Below, piece after piece: positions 1 to 11,600 of a stretch of DNA of 64,000 bases. The notes beneath the pieces were generated by a model. It was not told the DNA's origin, ran no database searches, and was given only the letters and a program-made list of their open reading frames with translations. How positions within the stretch are numbered: the first letter of the stretch is position 1; the number at the start of each line of letters is the position of its first letter. Position numbers and translations under genes: made by a program. Location of the stretch: positions 868,001 through 932,000 of the forward strand of contig JARGXX010000025.1 of assembly GCA_030374765.1 (NCBI GenBank), given 5' to 3'. The DNA comes from Agarophyton chilense. Taxonomy: Eukaryota; Rhodophyta; Florideophyceae; Gracilariales; Gracilariaceae.

Positions 1-253
1 CAATCAAATCGCTCCACTTGGGCCGAAGCCCCAACACGCCCCATTAGAACCAGACCACTTGTCCATACCACGTTGCATGAGGGCATTTGCAGTAGCCAAT
101 CAGATGGCCGTTTCACGTTGAGATTGAGATGAGGCGCATATGCGTTTTTCCGCGGAGGGTGCCCAAAAGTGCCCATGCTTAAATCCACTTTTTGTTTTCC
201 ACTATTTCCAACACTCCAAAGGGCTTGGGGGCACAGTCGACCAAACCTCAACA
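1..253 (-). repeat. Family-B LTR, partial at window edge
   Basis: This is the first 253 bp of a family-B LTR, read on the minus strand from TGTTGAGG at 253. It matches 2309-2561 almost base for base. It abuts GATAT, part of the RNase H coding region of element A#1, so it is an insertion into that element. Its other end and the partner target duplication lie outside the window. Whether it is a solo LTR or one end of a full B element cannot be decided here. Confidence 0.9.
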
Positions 254-1888
254 GATATGCTTGGTACGCTTGTTGACAACGCCATTCCTGGCAAGGTCAA
301 TGCACCCTTGGTTGTCAACATATACAGGCGTTGGTTCAACAAGCAACTTTACCGAATCGTCCACTTCTACTCCAATGACTATGCCGATGCCATTCCACAA
401 ACGCCTAAGCCAGATGGCCTCTTTGGAACCACTGCACAGACTCACATACTCAGCTTCAGCACTAGACAGTGCAACCACTTCTTGCTGACGTGAACACCAT
501 GACACAGGACCTCCAGCCATCATGAACAAGTACCCACTGGTAGACTTGCGGTTTGCAACATCGCCTGCCCAGTCAGAGTCCACGTAGCCTTGAAGTGCCA
601 AATCGGTGTTTAAGCCGTAGGTGAGACCAAATGTACAAGTACCGTTGAGATAGCGAAGCACACGTTTGACTGCCTTCCAGTGAATCTCTCCAGGTTTCTC
701 AACATACTTGGCAAGTTTGGACACCGCGTATGAGATATCTGGACGAGTTCCTACAGACAAGTACATGAGACAGCCAATTGCCTGACGGTACGGCACCTCC
801 CTGAGTACATCCTGAATCGCAGACAGGTCCATGCCAACTTCCATTGGAGTGTCAACTGGTTTGGACTGGTGCATGCCAAAACGTTCCAAGACCTTTTGTG
901 TGTAAGCAGACTGAGTCAGATACAACTCTTGCTTAACTCTGTCACGGTGGATCTCGAATCCGAGTACCATGCGAGCTTGATAGAGGTCTTTCATGTGGAA
1001 CCGAGACGACAGCTCTGTCTTTACACGATCCATTGTCTTCATGCTCGGACTTGCAATAAGCAAGTCATCAACGTATAGAGCAATCAGAACAACAAATACC
1101 AGTATCTTTCCGCTGTACACACACTCATCTGCGTCATTTGGCGTCAACTGCATCTCCTCAACCAAAAACGAGTATATCTTTGCATGCCACTGTCTGGGTG
1201 CCTGTCGTAGCCCATACATGGCTTTCTTCCAACGACACACCAGATCCTCGTTACCTTGCTGCACAAAACCTGTTGGCTGCTCCATGTACACTGTCTCCTC
1301 AAGGTCACTGTTCAGAGAAGCTGTTTTCACATCCATCTGGTGTAAATGAAAGTCTCGTACAGCAGTCACTGACAGAATCATCCTGATCGAGGTAAACTTA
1401 ACAACAGGTGCATATGTTTCAGAAAAGTCAACACCCTCGATCTGCAGGAATCCTCTAGCAACCAAAAGAGTTTTGTACCTGATAGTTGGGTCACCAGATG
1501 GTGCTGCTTCATACTTCTGCACATACACCCACTTGGACGAAATCAGGTTGCTGTCTGGTGGCCTTGGCACTAAGTCTCATGTGTCATGCTCAATTAGTGA
1601 CTTGTACTCACTCTTCATTGCCTCCTTCCATGCGTCGGAATCAGGACGTGACACAGCATCATCATATGACGACGGGGTGTCATCACTGGCAGTGAGTAGA
1701 GCAGTTGCACGCCACCATGAGCTCGGCTTCCTACGTTCACGCGTGGACCTACGAACAGGTTGTGTCTCATGCACTACAGGCTCAACTGGTGTATCAGCTG
1801 CGGAATCATCAACAGAGCTGTCAGAAGCATCATCAGAGTCAGGCAAAGGCGCAGAAGGGTCATCATCACTGGGTCCACTAGATGTGTC

Positions 1889-2561
1889 TCACAACGTGAG
1901 CGCAGGTTAGGTAAAGGAAAAGGAAGAAGAGGGGGAAAAGACGAGAAGAAGAGAAAAATAAAAGAACAGAAACAAAGGAAGGTAGTCAGCCTTGACAATT
2001 TACTTCGATCGTTGGCGACCGTCATTGAAAACTATATCTACCTCGCACGCAGTTCCGCCGCCGGTGCTGACCGTCGGCGGGTCACCCACGTCTCACACCT
2101 TGCCACTGTGCAACGAGGAGTTGCGCGCCAAAACAATTTCAAACATGAAGCATATCAAATAAAAACTCAAAAAATCATCCAAAGTGGTGCGCCAGTGCCA
2201 ACCACCCCGCGCAGCCCAGATTCGGCTGTTACGGCCAAACCCCGTATCCAGCCCACATTCGCCCATTCTTTCCAACTGCATAGCCCGTGCTCATTCAGCG
2301 CTCTCGCCCAATCAAATCGCTCCACTTGGGCCGAAGCCCCAACACGCCCCATTAGAACCAGACCACTTGTCCATACCACGTTGCATGAGGGCATTTGCAG
2401 TAGCCAATCAGATGGCCGTTTCACGTTGAGATTGAGATGAGGCGCATATGCGTTTTTCCGCGGAGGGTGCCCAAAAGTGCCCATGCTTAAATCCACTTTT
2501 TGTTTTCCACTATTTCCAACACTCCAAAGGGCTTGGGGGCACAGTCGACCAAACCTCAACA
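1889..2561 (-). repeat. Solo family-B LTR with 5-bp TSD GTGTC
   Basis: A 673-bp LTR in minus orientation, with ends TGTTGAGG and CGTTGTGA. It is flanked by GTGTC at 1884-1888 and 2562-2566. The uninterrupted site can be seen in A#5 near 49625, which fixes both ends exactly. No internal B sequence remains, so this is a solo LTR left by LTR-LTR recombination. By eye it is nearly identical to the LTR at 16918-17590. Confidence 0.96.
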
Positions 2562-5500
2562 GTGTCAGATGTAGAGGTATCATGTGGACTAGACATATTA
2601 CTAAAGTCAATGTCTGCGTAGTCCTCTTCCTCATAGCTAAACTGGTTGTCTGAGCCCGAAAACTCATCAAACCGTACATCTCTTGACACAATCACCTTTT
2701 TCTTTTCAGAGTCCCTCAACTTGTATCCGTGAGACCCTGGGGTGTACCCAATAAAGATAGCTTCCACACCACGCTCCTCTAGCTTCTTCAGCTTACGATC
2801 CACAACCTTGTACCGGCATCGGCTCCCGAACACACGCAGGTTGCTCACATCAGGCTCCTGACCGTGCCACAGTTCATATGGTGTCACACTACTTGGAAGA
2901 GCTTTGCAAGTCACACAGTTGCGCACATACACCGCACTATTCAGTGCCTCAGCCCAAAAGTGCTTTGGCAATTTTTTGTGACATAACATCGATCTGACCA
3001 AGTCCATGAGTGTGCGGTGGAACCGTTCGGCAAGTCCATTCTGCTGAGGATTGTAAGGCACAGCTCGCTTATGCTCAATACCGTGTCGTTCAAGTTCTTT
3101 GGTGAAACGATGTGACAGATATTCACCACCGTTGTCAGTGCGCAATGCTTTGAGCACACTCTCACGTGCGGTGATGGTTTTCACTTGTCTGCCAGTTTGG
3201 TTTTGAACAAACTTGAGCCACCTTAGGAACATCTGGAACACCTCATCCTTGGTTTTGAGCATGTAGAAGAAGCAGAAACGACTGTGATCATCGATGAATG
3301 TGACCAAGTAGTGCGAGCCTCCCAAGGATTTCACACTTACTGGACCTGACACATCGGAGTGAACAAATTCCAGTACGTGTTTTGCTCGTTCCCCCCCTTG
3401 CTGGGAAGTCGGAGCACGGGTTGCTTTTCCTACTACACATGAGCCACACACATCTGAATCCTGCGCAACGTCTACATTGAGCCCTGACACAACCTTGTTT
3501 CGAGCCATATGCTTGATACCATCCACATTCACATGAGCCATTCGAGCATGCCATAGTGACAAGTCCGACACAAGTGCGCTGTTTACATCTGTACACTGGT
3601 GTGTAGCAGTGCAAAGGTAGTATAGGCCTTTGAAGCTGCGCCCCACGGCAACCACTTTTGACCCCTTGTATACACATACCTTCTCTTTTTCAAACACTAC
3701 TTTGCACCCCAGATCACAAATCGCCGATACAGAAAGCAAATGGTACCTTGAATTCGGTACATGAACAACTTGCTTCAGCTGGCACTTTCGTTTGGACTCT
3801 TCCACAATCAGATCAAGCTTCACACTACCGTGACCTACAGACTCTAGTTTGGAAACATTACCGATGCTAGCGCCAGAAGACACCTTAGTATCATATGTTT
3901 GGAACATGGATTCGTCAAAAGTCATGTGGGCAGTAGCACCAGAGTCAACAATCCAGTCACTGTTCGTGGCTTTATCAGAGCCAGTAGCAATGAGACATAC
4001 AAAGTCAGAGTCGTTGCCACCCGTACCTCGCTCATCGCTGAGCTCAGTATTGACAGTTGGGTGAGCAGCACCGACCTGATTCATGTGAGCCCCATCACGT
4101 TGCTTCTTGAAACAGTTCCTCTGGATATGACCCTTCTTATGACAATAATGACACTCGATGTTCTTCCATCGCGACTGCCTGCCAACCAAAGCTGCCTCAC
4201 TTCGACCAGTCTCCTCCTTGGCACGATCGTTCATTCGCTGCTCTTCTTGCAGCAGACGACTCTTCACAAACTCTAGAGTGAGTTGACGATCGCCAATCGT
4301 GGTATCAATTGCCACGATGAGGTGCTCGAATCTTTCCGGAAGTCCGCATAGGATGGCCATAGCGATGTCCTCCTCCTCAACAACAACGTCCATACACTTC
4401 AGGTCCGATGCCAGATGACGTACACGGTTGATGAACTGTAGCATTTTCTCATCATCACGCATCTTGGCAGAGTAGAAGGACCGTCGGGCGTTGATTTTGT
4501 TGAGCAGAGTCTTGCGTTGGAACACATCGCAAATGGCTTTCCACATATCGGCAGCGTTGTGGGCGTCCCGCACATGATCTAAATGCTCATCACTGAGTGT
4601 GAGACCAATAATAGCTCTGGCCTTGGCATCTTTCTTTTTCCAAGTCGACAGCTCATCTTCGTCAGTGGGTCTAACAGAGTCGAGGTGACCGTCGAGGTCC
4701 TTGAGTGCAAGCAGCAGCTCAATCTTCTGCTTCCATACGTGGAAGTTATCCTCAACCAGCTTTTCGATTTTCACCCCACTGAACGAATCCATGTTGTGCA
4801 AAGTGTCACAAGAGGCCGAGAGAGATGGCTTGACAGCACCAGGCAAGTGAACAACAACAACAGACAACAACAACAAAGAAAAAACAACAAACAACAAATA
4901 ATTCTTCAAGATTGAACATACAATAGTCTGCGGGCGCACTGGCAGGGCTTCCTATACCCGCGTCTCTAAAGGTCGGACCCCTGGCCCCCAGAGCTCTTCT
5001 GGGTAGATAACGGTTTTCTGCAGTCTACCTCCTCCCACGTCAAAAGGAGAAGGCGCATTGATCCTTACGAGGCTTCCAGAGGATGGTTGATGACCGAAGA
5101 TATGCCTTCACCAAGTTGACCCTCTCTGGCCTCTTTCAAGAACTAGCGCGACCTCGAAACCGAAGCTACTTCAACACCAAGATACGCTTCTAACGAGCAA
5201 TCAATGAAGATCGCACGCGGCCTGATCCTGGAAAGGAGGTCAGCCTTCGAAACGTCGCCTCCCCGCGTACTGCGGATCAAAAGCTTATGGATGCTGTTCA
5301 CAACAGTCCAAGTGCCCAACCACAAAGGTCGGGCTCACACACAAAGTCAAACAACCAGCCAAATGCAGTGCGCCACGGCACCCCGTCCACAAATGCACCC
5401 GCAAAGTTCAACCAGATCTTTCGACCGTCACTGTTATCCGCCCTAAAAGGACCAGTGGGGAACCCGCTTGACAGTACACCTGCTTTGGTTCAAGCCGCCA

Positions 5501-5977
5501 GGCAAAAGTCCCCGAGTACAAGGAATCACCCAAAGTGCCTCGGATCAACCGCTCGTCGAACAGGCAAAGATGCAGACCAAACACACAAACACACACGAAC
5601 GCTGAGCCAAGAACTCCAGGCCCAGACTTCAACAAACACGGTCCTCAACCTCTCAGATCAGAACCTGCAACACGACGCAGGGATCCACAAAACAACGAAA
5701 GAGAGGGAGACCAAACGAAACGGATAACGATCGACAAACACGGGCAACAACTAGCACCCAAACACAATCACGAAAAAAACGTCCAACCACTGCCACCACA
5801 ACGCCCTCAGGGAGGAACGCAAGACCGAAAGAAAATACCAACACCAACCCACGATACGGTCACACACCCGACGAAACGGCTACTACGGCGGAAACGAAGA
5901 GAATAGAACAGCGAAACGGGTGAACGGCGGTGCGGGAGAGCGGCGAGAGATGAACTATGCGGCAGAGGTCAGCGGGG

Positions 5978-5991
5978 CTGGGCCCATAACC
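5978..5991 (-). promoter_or_regulatory. Primer-binding site, initiator tRNA-Met half molecule
   Basis: GGTTATGGGCCCAG on the minus strand, directly after the LTR end CAACA. Its complement CTGGGCCCATAACC is the anticodon arm of eukaryotic initiator tRNA-Met. Drosophila copia is known to prime from a 5' half of this tRNA, so the same mechanism is inferred here. Confidence 0.85.
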
Positions 5992-6679
5992 TGTTGGATT
6001 GGGAAATGCTGAAGGAAAGGTTGAGGGAATGAAAAGGAAGTTCGCCAGCTCTGGCTTGGATTTATTTGGAGGCGCTCAAACTTTCACTTACATACTACTT
6101 CAAAACGTCAGCTGTCTAGGCTTCTACCCAAAGTAAACCCTAGACTACAAAGCAGGGACACTCAATACTACCAATCATATTCAAGCATGACATCAACCCT
6201 AGTCAATGTTCATTGCAGCGCACAACAAGGCAATATACGGTGCACAGCCCATAATTACACTGACGTGTGCACAATTTCAATATGCCAGCACACACTACTT
6301 GCAATCCGCCTCCATACACATTCACGTTCCAGCACAGTACACCAAGTCTCCTGTAATACACATGTCACGTCTCTTCTCCAAGTACATTCGTTACACCTTG
6401 TGAGATGTGTTCATAGTACACCAGCTGGACATGTTGAACAGCGTGCACAGTAGTACAAGTAGACCACGTACACACGTGTCCCACAGACAAACCAAATAGT
6501 GCCATACCACTTGTACACACCACATTGCCTGTGCAAATTTGCAGTAGCCAATCACAGCCCGAGTTCACGTTGAGATCCGACTGACACGCATATGCGCTTT
6601 TCCAGAGGCACCCTTCAAAACAGCCCATGCTCCCCTGCACTTTTGGTTTTCAGTGACAGCACAGGGTCAACAGCCAACA
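5992..6679 (-). repeat. 5' LTR of A#1 (A1 type, 688 bp)
   Basis: Starts TGTTGGCTGTTGACC (minus strand, at 6679) and ends CCAACA at 5992, directly followed by the primer site. It contains the U3 block with CGCATATGCG, an inverted CCAAT box and a TATA-like core promoter, as in the other A LTRs. Confidence 0.93.
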
Positions 6680-7696
6680 AACGATCCAGGCGCGCGAGCG
6701 AGGCGTAGGCGATTCAGACGAGTGCAGCGCGACGTTTGGTGAAGCTTGAAAGCTGACTAGACACACAAAGTCACTCAAGGGGACATCGGAAATGGTAGGA
6801 GACTGCTTTGCAATAAGGGCTTTGTTAGCAGCATCCAAATGCGCACGAGCTGGATGACCCGGAGGAGCGAAGTGGGGGTACTTGGTGTAGCAACGGCTGC
6901 TGTCACGATGTTTTCCACAATGAACACAAGTCTCTGTAGAGCTCTGGGAACGCTTCTTAGGGGCTCTATAGGCAATCAAGGCAGCATTCTCTGACTTTCG
7001 GAGTGCATCGGCATCACGGGCTACGTGGCGCTGCTCTTCCTGGATGCAACGACTTTGGACAAACTCGAAAGTGAAGTGATCGTCGTCGATGTGGAAGGCG
7101 TCCAGGGCGGAAATGAGACTGTCGAAACGATCGGGAAGTCCATTTAGCAGAGCCATAGCCATCTCTGAGTCTTCGATAGGGACGGACATGGACTTGAGAG
7201 TGGCAGCGAGCTGGCGAATGCGAGCAGCAAAGGGAGAACCTTTTCGTTGTCAATCATTTTGGCGGTGTAGAAGCGACGACGAGAGGCGAGCTTGTTGAGA
7301 AGAGTGTGTTTTTCGAAGATGGCACAGATGAGAGACCACATTTCCCTTGCGGAAGCGGCATGCTGAACTTGTTCGAGGAGATCATCGGAGAGAGTGAGAC
7401 CGATGATAGCCCTTGCCTTGTTATCGCCCCTAACCCAAGCGGAGAATTCTAAAGAATCGCGGTTTGGAGGAAGCTCATCGAGATAGTGGTCAGACTCTCT
7501 GAATGAGAGAACGAGCTGGATACGAGTTTTCCAAGTATGGAAATTGAAGTCTGAGAGTTTCTCGATACGGAGGAGTGAGGTTGAGGAGTCTGAAGCCATT
7601 TTGAAAAACGTGTTGAGACCTTGGTAGTGAAGCAGACAGTGAGCAGAGAAGACTTGTCAAATTGATATTGGAATACAAGATGACAAGAAGTGAGGA

Positions 7697-8266
7697 TTAA
7701 TTATTGTGTCTGCGTTTGTGGTGCCTGTCTCGATCGTGTCGAGTGAGGAAAATTTTGGAACAACCTTGACAAGGGGTGATGGCACGCTGTCGATCTTGAC
7801 GTGCTTTGCCCTTCTTTGAGTTTTGGTGCTGGAGGAGCTGCTTTGGACCGAAAACCTTGAGACTGCAAAGATTGCAAACTGGAAAAGATCGAATAGATGG
7901 AGCCTTGGGGACCGGAGGAAGCCTTGGAAGTGGCTTGGAGTGTGGTGGAGCAGGAGCGGAAACAGGAGCAGGAGCAGGAGGATAAATATTTCGGGGAAGG
8001 CAAACCTTGGTGGGCACACAAAAAGGCTTGATGAAGGTGGGCTGTTGGATGTTGAAGGGTGTTGGGTGTTGTGGAGCGGGAGAACCGGAGGGAGTGGTTG
8101 TTGTGGAAGATATGTTGCCGCCTTCTCCGTCAGATTCTATAGCAGAGTCGTCGATGAAAAGGTAGCGGGGACGAGCGTTGGGGTCCTTGAAGATGAGTTT
8201 CCGGATGACGGGATCACAAGTGCGAACCATGATGCCGCGGTTGAAGACGGAGTAGGAGATAGGCAC
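7697..8266 (-). CDS. Accessory C2H2-like zinc-finger ORF in the element C leader
   Basis: An open frame of 189 codons between the primer site of element C and its gag, which starts 97 bases downstream. The N-terminal third is charged (for example FKDPNARPRYLFIDD). A Pro/Ala/Ser-rich linker of about 70 residues follows, then a C-terminal pair of finger-like motifs: C-x2-C-x11-H, and a good C-x2-C-x12-H-x4-H ending RHHKRRH. An internal ATG twelve codons in (MVRTCDPV) is an alternative start. A basic, finger-bearing C-terminus suggests nucleic-acid binding; that is inference. It is neither gag nor pol and resembles no part of elements A or B. It could be an element-borne gene, a captured host exon, or a chance frame. 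Composition and motifs favour coding. Confidence 0.55.
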   Translation of the reverse strand: MPISYSVFNRGIMVRTCDPVIRKLIFKDPNARPRYLFIDDSAIESDGEGGNISSTTTTPSGSPAPQHPTPFNIQQPTFIKPFCVPTKVCLPRNIYPPAPAPVSAPAPPHSKPLPRLPPVPKAPSIRSFPVCNLCSLKVFGPKQLLQHQNSKKGKARQDRQRAITPCQGCSKIFLTRHDRDRHHKRRHNN

Positions 8267-8329
8267 TGGGGGCTAGTTAGCAAGTTCAAGCGAGGAAGCG
8301 AATGTGGGAAGGAACGTACTGTTGCGACG

Positions 8330-8422
8330 AAGCGGGCTGCAAGACAAACCGAAGTGAGTAGTGCAGAGACGAGAGCGAAGCAACGGAGGGTGGCGGGCCG
8401 CAAGACAGACCGAAGTAAGTAC
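8330..8422. repeat. Imperfect direct repeat in the C leader
   Basis: Two 29-bp copies, GCGGGCTGCAAGACAAACCG... at 8330 and GCGGGCCGCAAGACAGACCG... at 8394. Their starts are 64 bp apart and they differ at only a few bases. The repeat lies in the untranslated leader just downstream of the primer site; it may form a repeated RNA element or be a simple duplication. Confidence 0.75.
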
Positions 8423-8576
8423 AGTCGGAGACGAACACTTGAACGCTGGGAAACCACTTGAGCTTGACCTTGCTTGACACTTGATGGAAGCGTAGCTTAG
8501 GAACCTTGGCGGCACCCTGGGGTGGGATGGGGCAAGACGGAGCGAAGCGGAGTGAAACGGTAGAGCGAAAGCGAAG

Positions 8577-8590
8577 CTGGGCCCATAACC
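8577..8590 (-). promoter_or_regulatory. Primer-binding site of element C
   Basis: GGTTATGGGCCCAG on the minus strand, identical to the primer site of elements A and B, immediately after the LTR end CAATA. It places the LTR-leader border of element C. Confidence 0.8.
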
Positions 8591-8651
8591 TATTGAATGA
8601 AAATGGTCGAGAGCGAAGAGGGAGACGAGGAGAGGAGAGTTGTCTGTGTTT

Positions 8652-11600
8652 ACTCCCGCAGACTATTGTCTGTTCAATCTTGAAGAATTATTTGTTGTTT
8701 GTTGTTTTAAGTTTGTTGTTGTTGTGTGTTGTTGTTGTTCACTTGTCTGTTGCTGTCAAGCCATCTCTCTCGGCCTCTTGTGACACTTTGCACAACATGG
8801 ATTTGTTCAGTTGGGTGAAAATCGAAAAGCTGGTTGAGGATAACTTCCACGTATGGAAGCAGAAGATTGAGCTGCTGCTTGCACTCAAAGACCTCGACGG
8901 CCACCTCGACTCTGTTAGACCCACTGACGAAGATGAGCTGTCGACTTGGAAAAAGAAAGATGCCAAGGCCAGAGCTATTATTGGTCTCACACTCAGTGAT
9001 GAGCATTTAGATCATGTGCGGGACGCCGACAACGCTGCCGGTATGTGGAAAGCCATTTGCGATGTGTTCCAACGCAAGACTCTGCTCAACAAAATCAACT
9101 CCCGACGGTCCTTCTACTCTGCCAAGATGCATGATGATGAGAAAATGCTACAGTTCATCAACCGTGTACGTCATCTGGCATCGGACCTGAAGTGTATGGA
9201 CGTTGTTGTTGAGGAGGAGGACATCGCTATGGCCACCCTATGCGGACTTCCGGAAAGATTCGAGCACCTCATCGTGGCAATTGATACCACGATTGGCGAT
9301 CGTCAACTCACTCTAGAGTTTGTGAAGAGTCGTCTGCTGCAAGAAGAGCAGCGAATGAACGATCGTGCCAAGGAGGAGCCTGGTGGAAGTGAGGCAGCTT
9401 TGGTTGGCAGGCAGTCCCCATGGAGGAACATCGAGTGTCATTATTGTCATAAGAAGGGTCATATCCAAATGAACTGCTTCAAAAAGCAACGTGATGTGGC
9501 TAACAACGCTCAGGAAGCTGCTGCCCACCCACGTGTACAACATGCTTACCGCGAAGAGCATGGTTTGGGTGACAGCGACACTGAGTACGTTTGCCTCGTT
9601 GCCAGCGGTACCTCTAAGGCCACCAACAGTGACTGGATTGTGGACTCTGGAGCTACCGCACGCATGACTTATGACGAATCCATGTTTTAATCGTATGAGA
9701 GCAACGTGTCCCCTGATGTGAGTTTCGGAAACGATTCCAAGTTAGAGTCTCATGGCCAAGGTTGTGTTGAACTTGATCTGACTGTGGAGGGGTTCAGGCA
9801 CAAGTGCAAGCTAAACAAGGTAGTGCACGTGCCAAGTCTGCCGTACCACCTGCTGTCGGTATCTGCAATTTGTGACTTGGATGCTACTGTTGGGTTCGAC
9901 AAGCACAAGGTGTGCGTGTACAAGGGCACTACTCTGATTGCCCAAGGACGCCGCGTCAAAGGCCTGTACTACCTCTGCACTGCAGTGTCACAACTTGGTG
10001 ATATAAACAGTGCACTTGTGTCGGACCTGTCGACATGGCATGCTCGCATGGCTCACGTGAATGTAGGTGGCATCAAGCAAATGGCTCGCAGTGGCGTTGT
10101 GTCAGGGCTGAATGTGGATGTAACGCGGAACCTGGGCGTTTGTGACTCTTGTGTTGTAGGCAAGTCTACCTGCGCTGCTACTCCCAAGCAAGGGTGGGAG
10201 CGCGCAACCAAGCTGTTGGACATTGTTCACTCACGCATATGTGGTCCAGTGGAGGTTGGTTCCTTGGGAGGCTCGAGCTACTTTGTCACATTCATCGACG
10301 ATCACAGTCGGTACTGCTTCCTGTACATGCTCCAGACCAAGGATGAGGTGTTCCAGATGTTCGTGAAGTGGCTCAAGTTTGTTCAAAACCAAACTGGTAC
10401 ACAAGTCAAAATCATCGCTGCCCGTGAGCGCGTTCTTCGTGCGCTACGAACGGACAATGGTGGTGGTGAGTACCTTTCCAAGAAGTTTGCAAAAGAACTT
10501 GAGTCACATGGTATTGAACATCAGCGAAGTGTGCCTTACAATCCGCAGCAGAACGGGCTGGCCGAAAGGTTAAACCGCACACTCATGGATCTGGTCAGGT
10601 CAATGCTTTGTCACAAGAAACTCCCCAAAAGCTTCTGGGCAGAAGCACTGAATGTTGCGGCGTATGTGCGCAACCGATTTACATGCAAGGCTTTGCCAAG
10701 TACCGTGACACCATATGAATTGTGGCATGGACACAAGCCTAATGTGAGCAATATGCGTGTGTTTGGGAGCAAGTGCTGGTACAAGGTGGTAGATCATAAG
10801 CTGAAGAAGCTGGAGGACCGTGCCGTTGAGGCGATCTTCATGGGGTGCACTGCTGGATCCCATGGCTACAAGCTGTGGGATGAGCAGAAGAGAAAGGTGG
10901 TAGTATCGAGAGATGTGACGTTTGATGAACGCAATGAATTAGATGAGACTACTGATCATTGTGATGAGAACTATACCTAGATTGAAATTTCGGTGAAGTC
11001 GAAATCTGACCAAACCTCCACCTCTCAACCACCAGTTGAACCCAATGAAGAGGATCCTGACACGGTTACACCTCCGGATGAGGTACCAGAAAGTGGTGCT
11101 GAAGAATCCACCGATGTTCCACAAGATGCTCTTGAGGTGCCACAGCCAGTGACATTGCGTAGGTCTACTCGTGTGCGAAAGCCGACTTCGTCCTGGTGGC
11201 GCCCAACTGCTCTACTCACGGCCAGTGATGACACTCCTAGCTCGTACAGCGATGCAGTGTCACGTCTTGATTCCAAGTCGTGGATCAAGGCGATGGACAG
11301 CGAGTATGAGTCTTTAATGGAGCATGACACATGAGACTTAGTGCTTAGGCCAGCAGACAGCAACGTGATATCATCCAAGTGGGTATTTGTGCAGAAGTAT
11401 GAAGCAGGTGCTGACGGTGAGCCAACAGTTCGGTACAAGGCCCGTCTGGTTGCTCGTGGTTTCCTACAGATCGAGGGCGTCGACTTCTCCGAGACGTATG
11501 CGCCAGTGGTCAAGTTCACATCCGTGAGGATGATTCTGTCGCTTGTGGCAGTGCAAGATTATCACCTACACCAGATGGATGTGAAGACTGCATTCTTGAA

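Larger units (their letters stand above)
254..6679 (-). mobile_element. Ty1/copia element A#1 (subfamily A1), fossil
   Basis: The element reads leftward. It has a 5' LTR (5992-6679), an initiator-tRNA primer site (5978-5991), a leader of about 1.2 kb, and gag-pol starting at the ATG at 4792. The order is gag, CCHC knuckle, DSG protease, integrase, reverse transcriptase, RNase H, which is the copia order. A family-B LTR ends it at 253, and a solo B LTR lies inside it (1889-2561). It looks broken, with a handful of breaks besides the two insertions. The protein is very close to the whole-looking copy at 47127-53752, so it is fairly young. Its right LTR lies in element C; the five bases beyond it are AACGA. 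Confidence 0.92.
6680..8651 (-). mobile_element. Copia-like element C, 5' portion, fossil
   Basis: An older, diverged LTR element reading leftward. A stub of its 5' LTR (about 8591-8651) ends CATTCAATA. A primer site of the same initiator-tRNA type follows (8577-8590). Then come a long leader with an extra reading frame (7697-8266) and gag starting at the ATG at 7599. The gag has the copia fold seen in A (for example KARAIIGLTLSDD) and a short Cys-rich knuckle. A#1 inserted into gag at 6680, and A2#2 abuts its LTR at about 8652. It looks broken, with few visible breaks in the part present. It is more diverged from A than the A copies are from each other, so it is an older or separate lineage. 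Confidence 0.8.

Noticed and set aside
248-1570. Long plus-strand frames opposite copia pol, such as 1473-1910, 4583-4915 and 50968-51345
   Set aside because: They lie antisense to reverse transcriptase, gag or integrase coding sequence, recur in every A copy only because the sense strand is conserved, and have no domains.
6187-6640. Repeated frames of 60-110 codons inside A LTRs (Cys/Tyr-rich, for example VCTWSTCTTVHAV)
   Set aside because: They fall wholly within LTR U3/R sequence, occur on both strands and vary in frame between copies.
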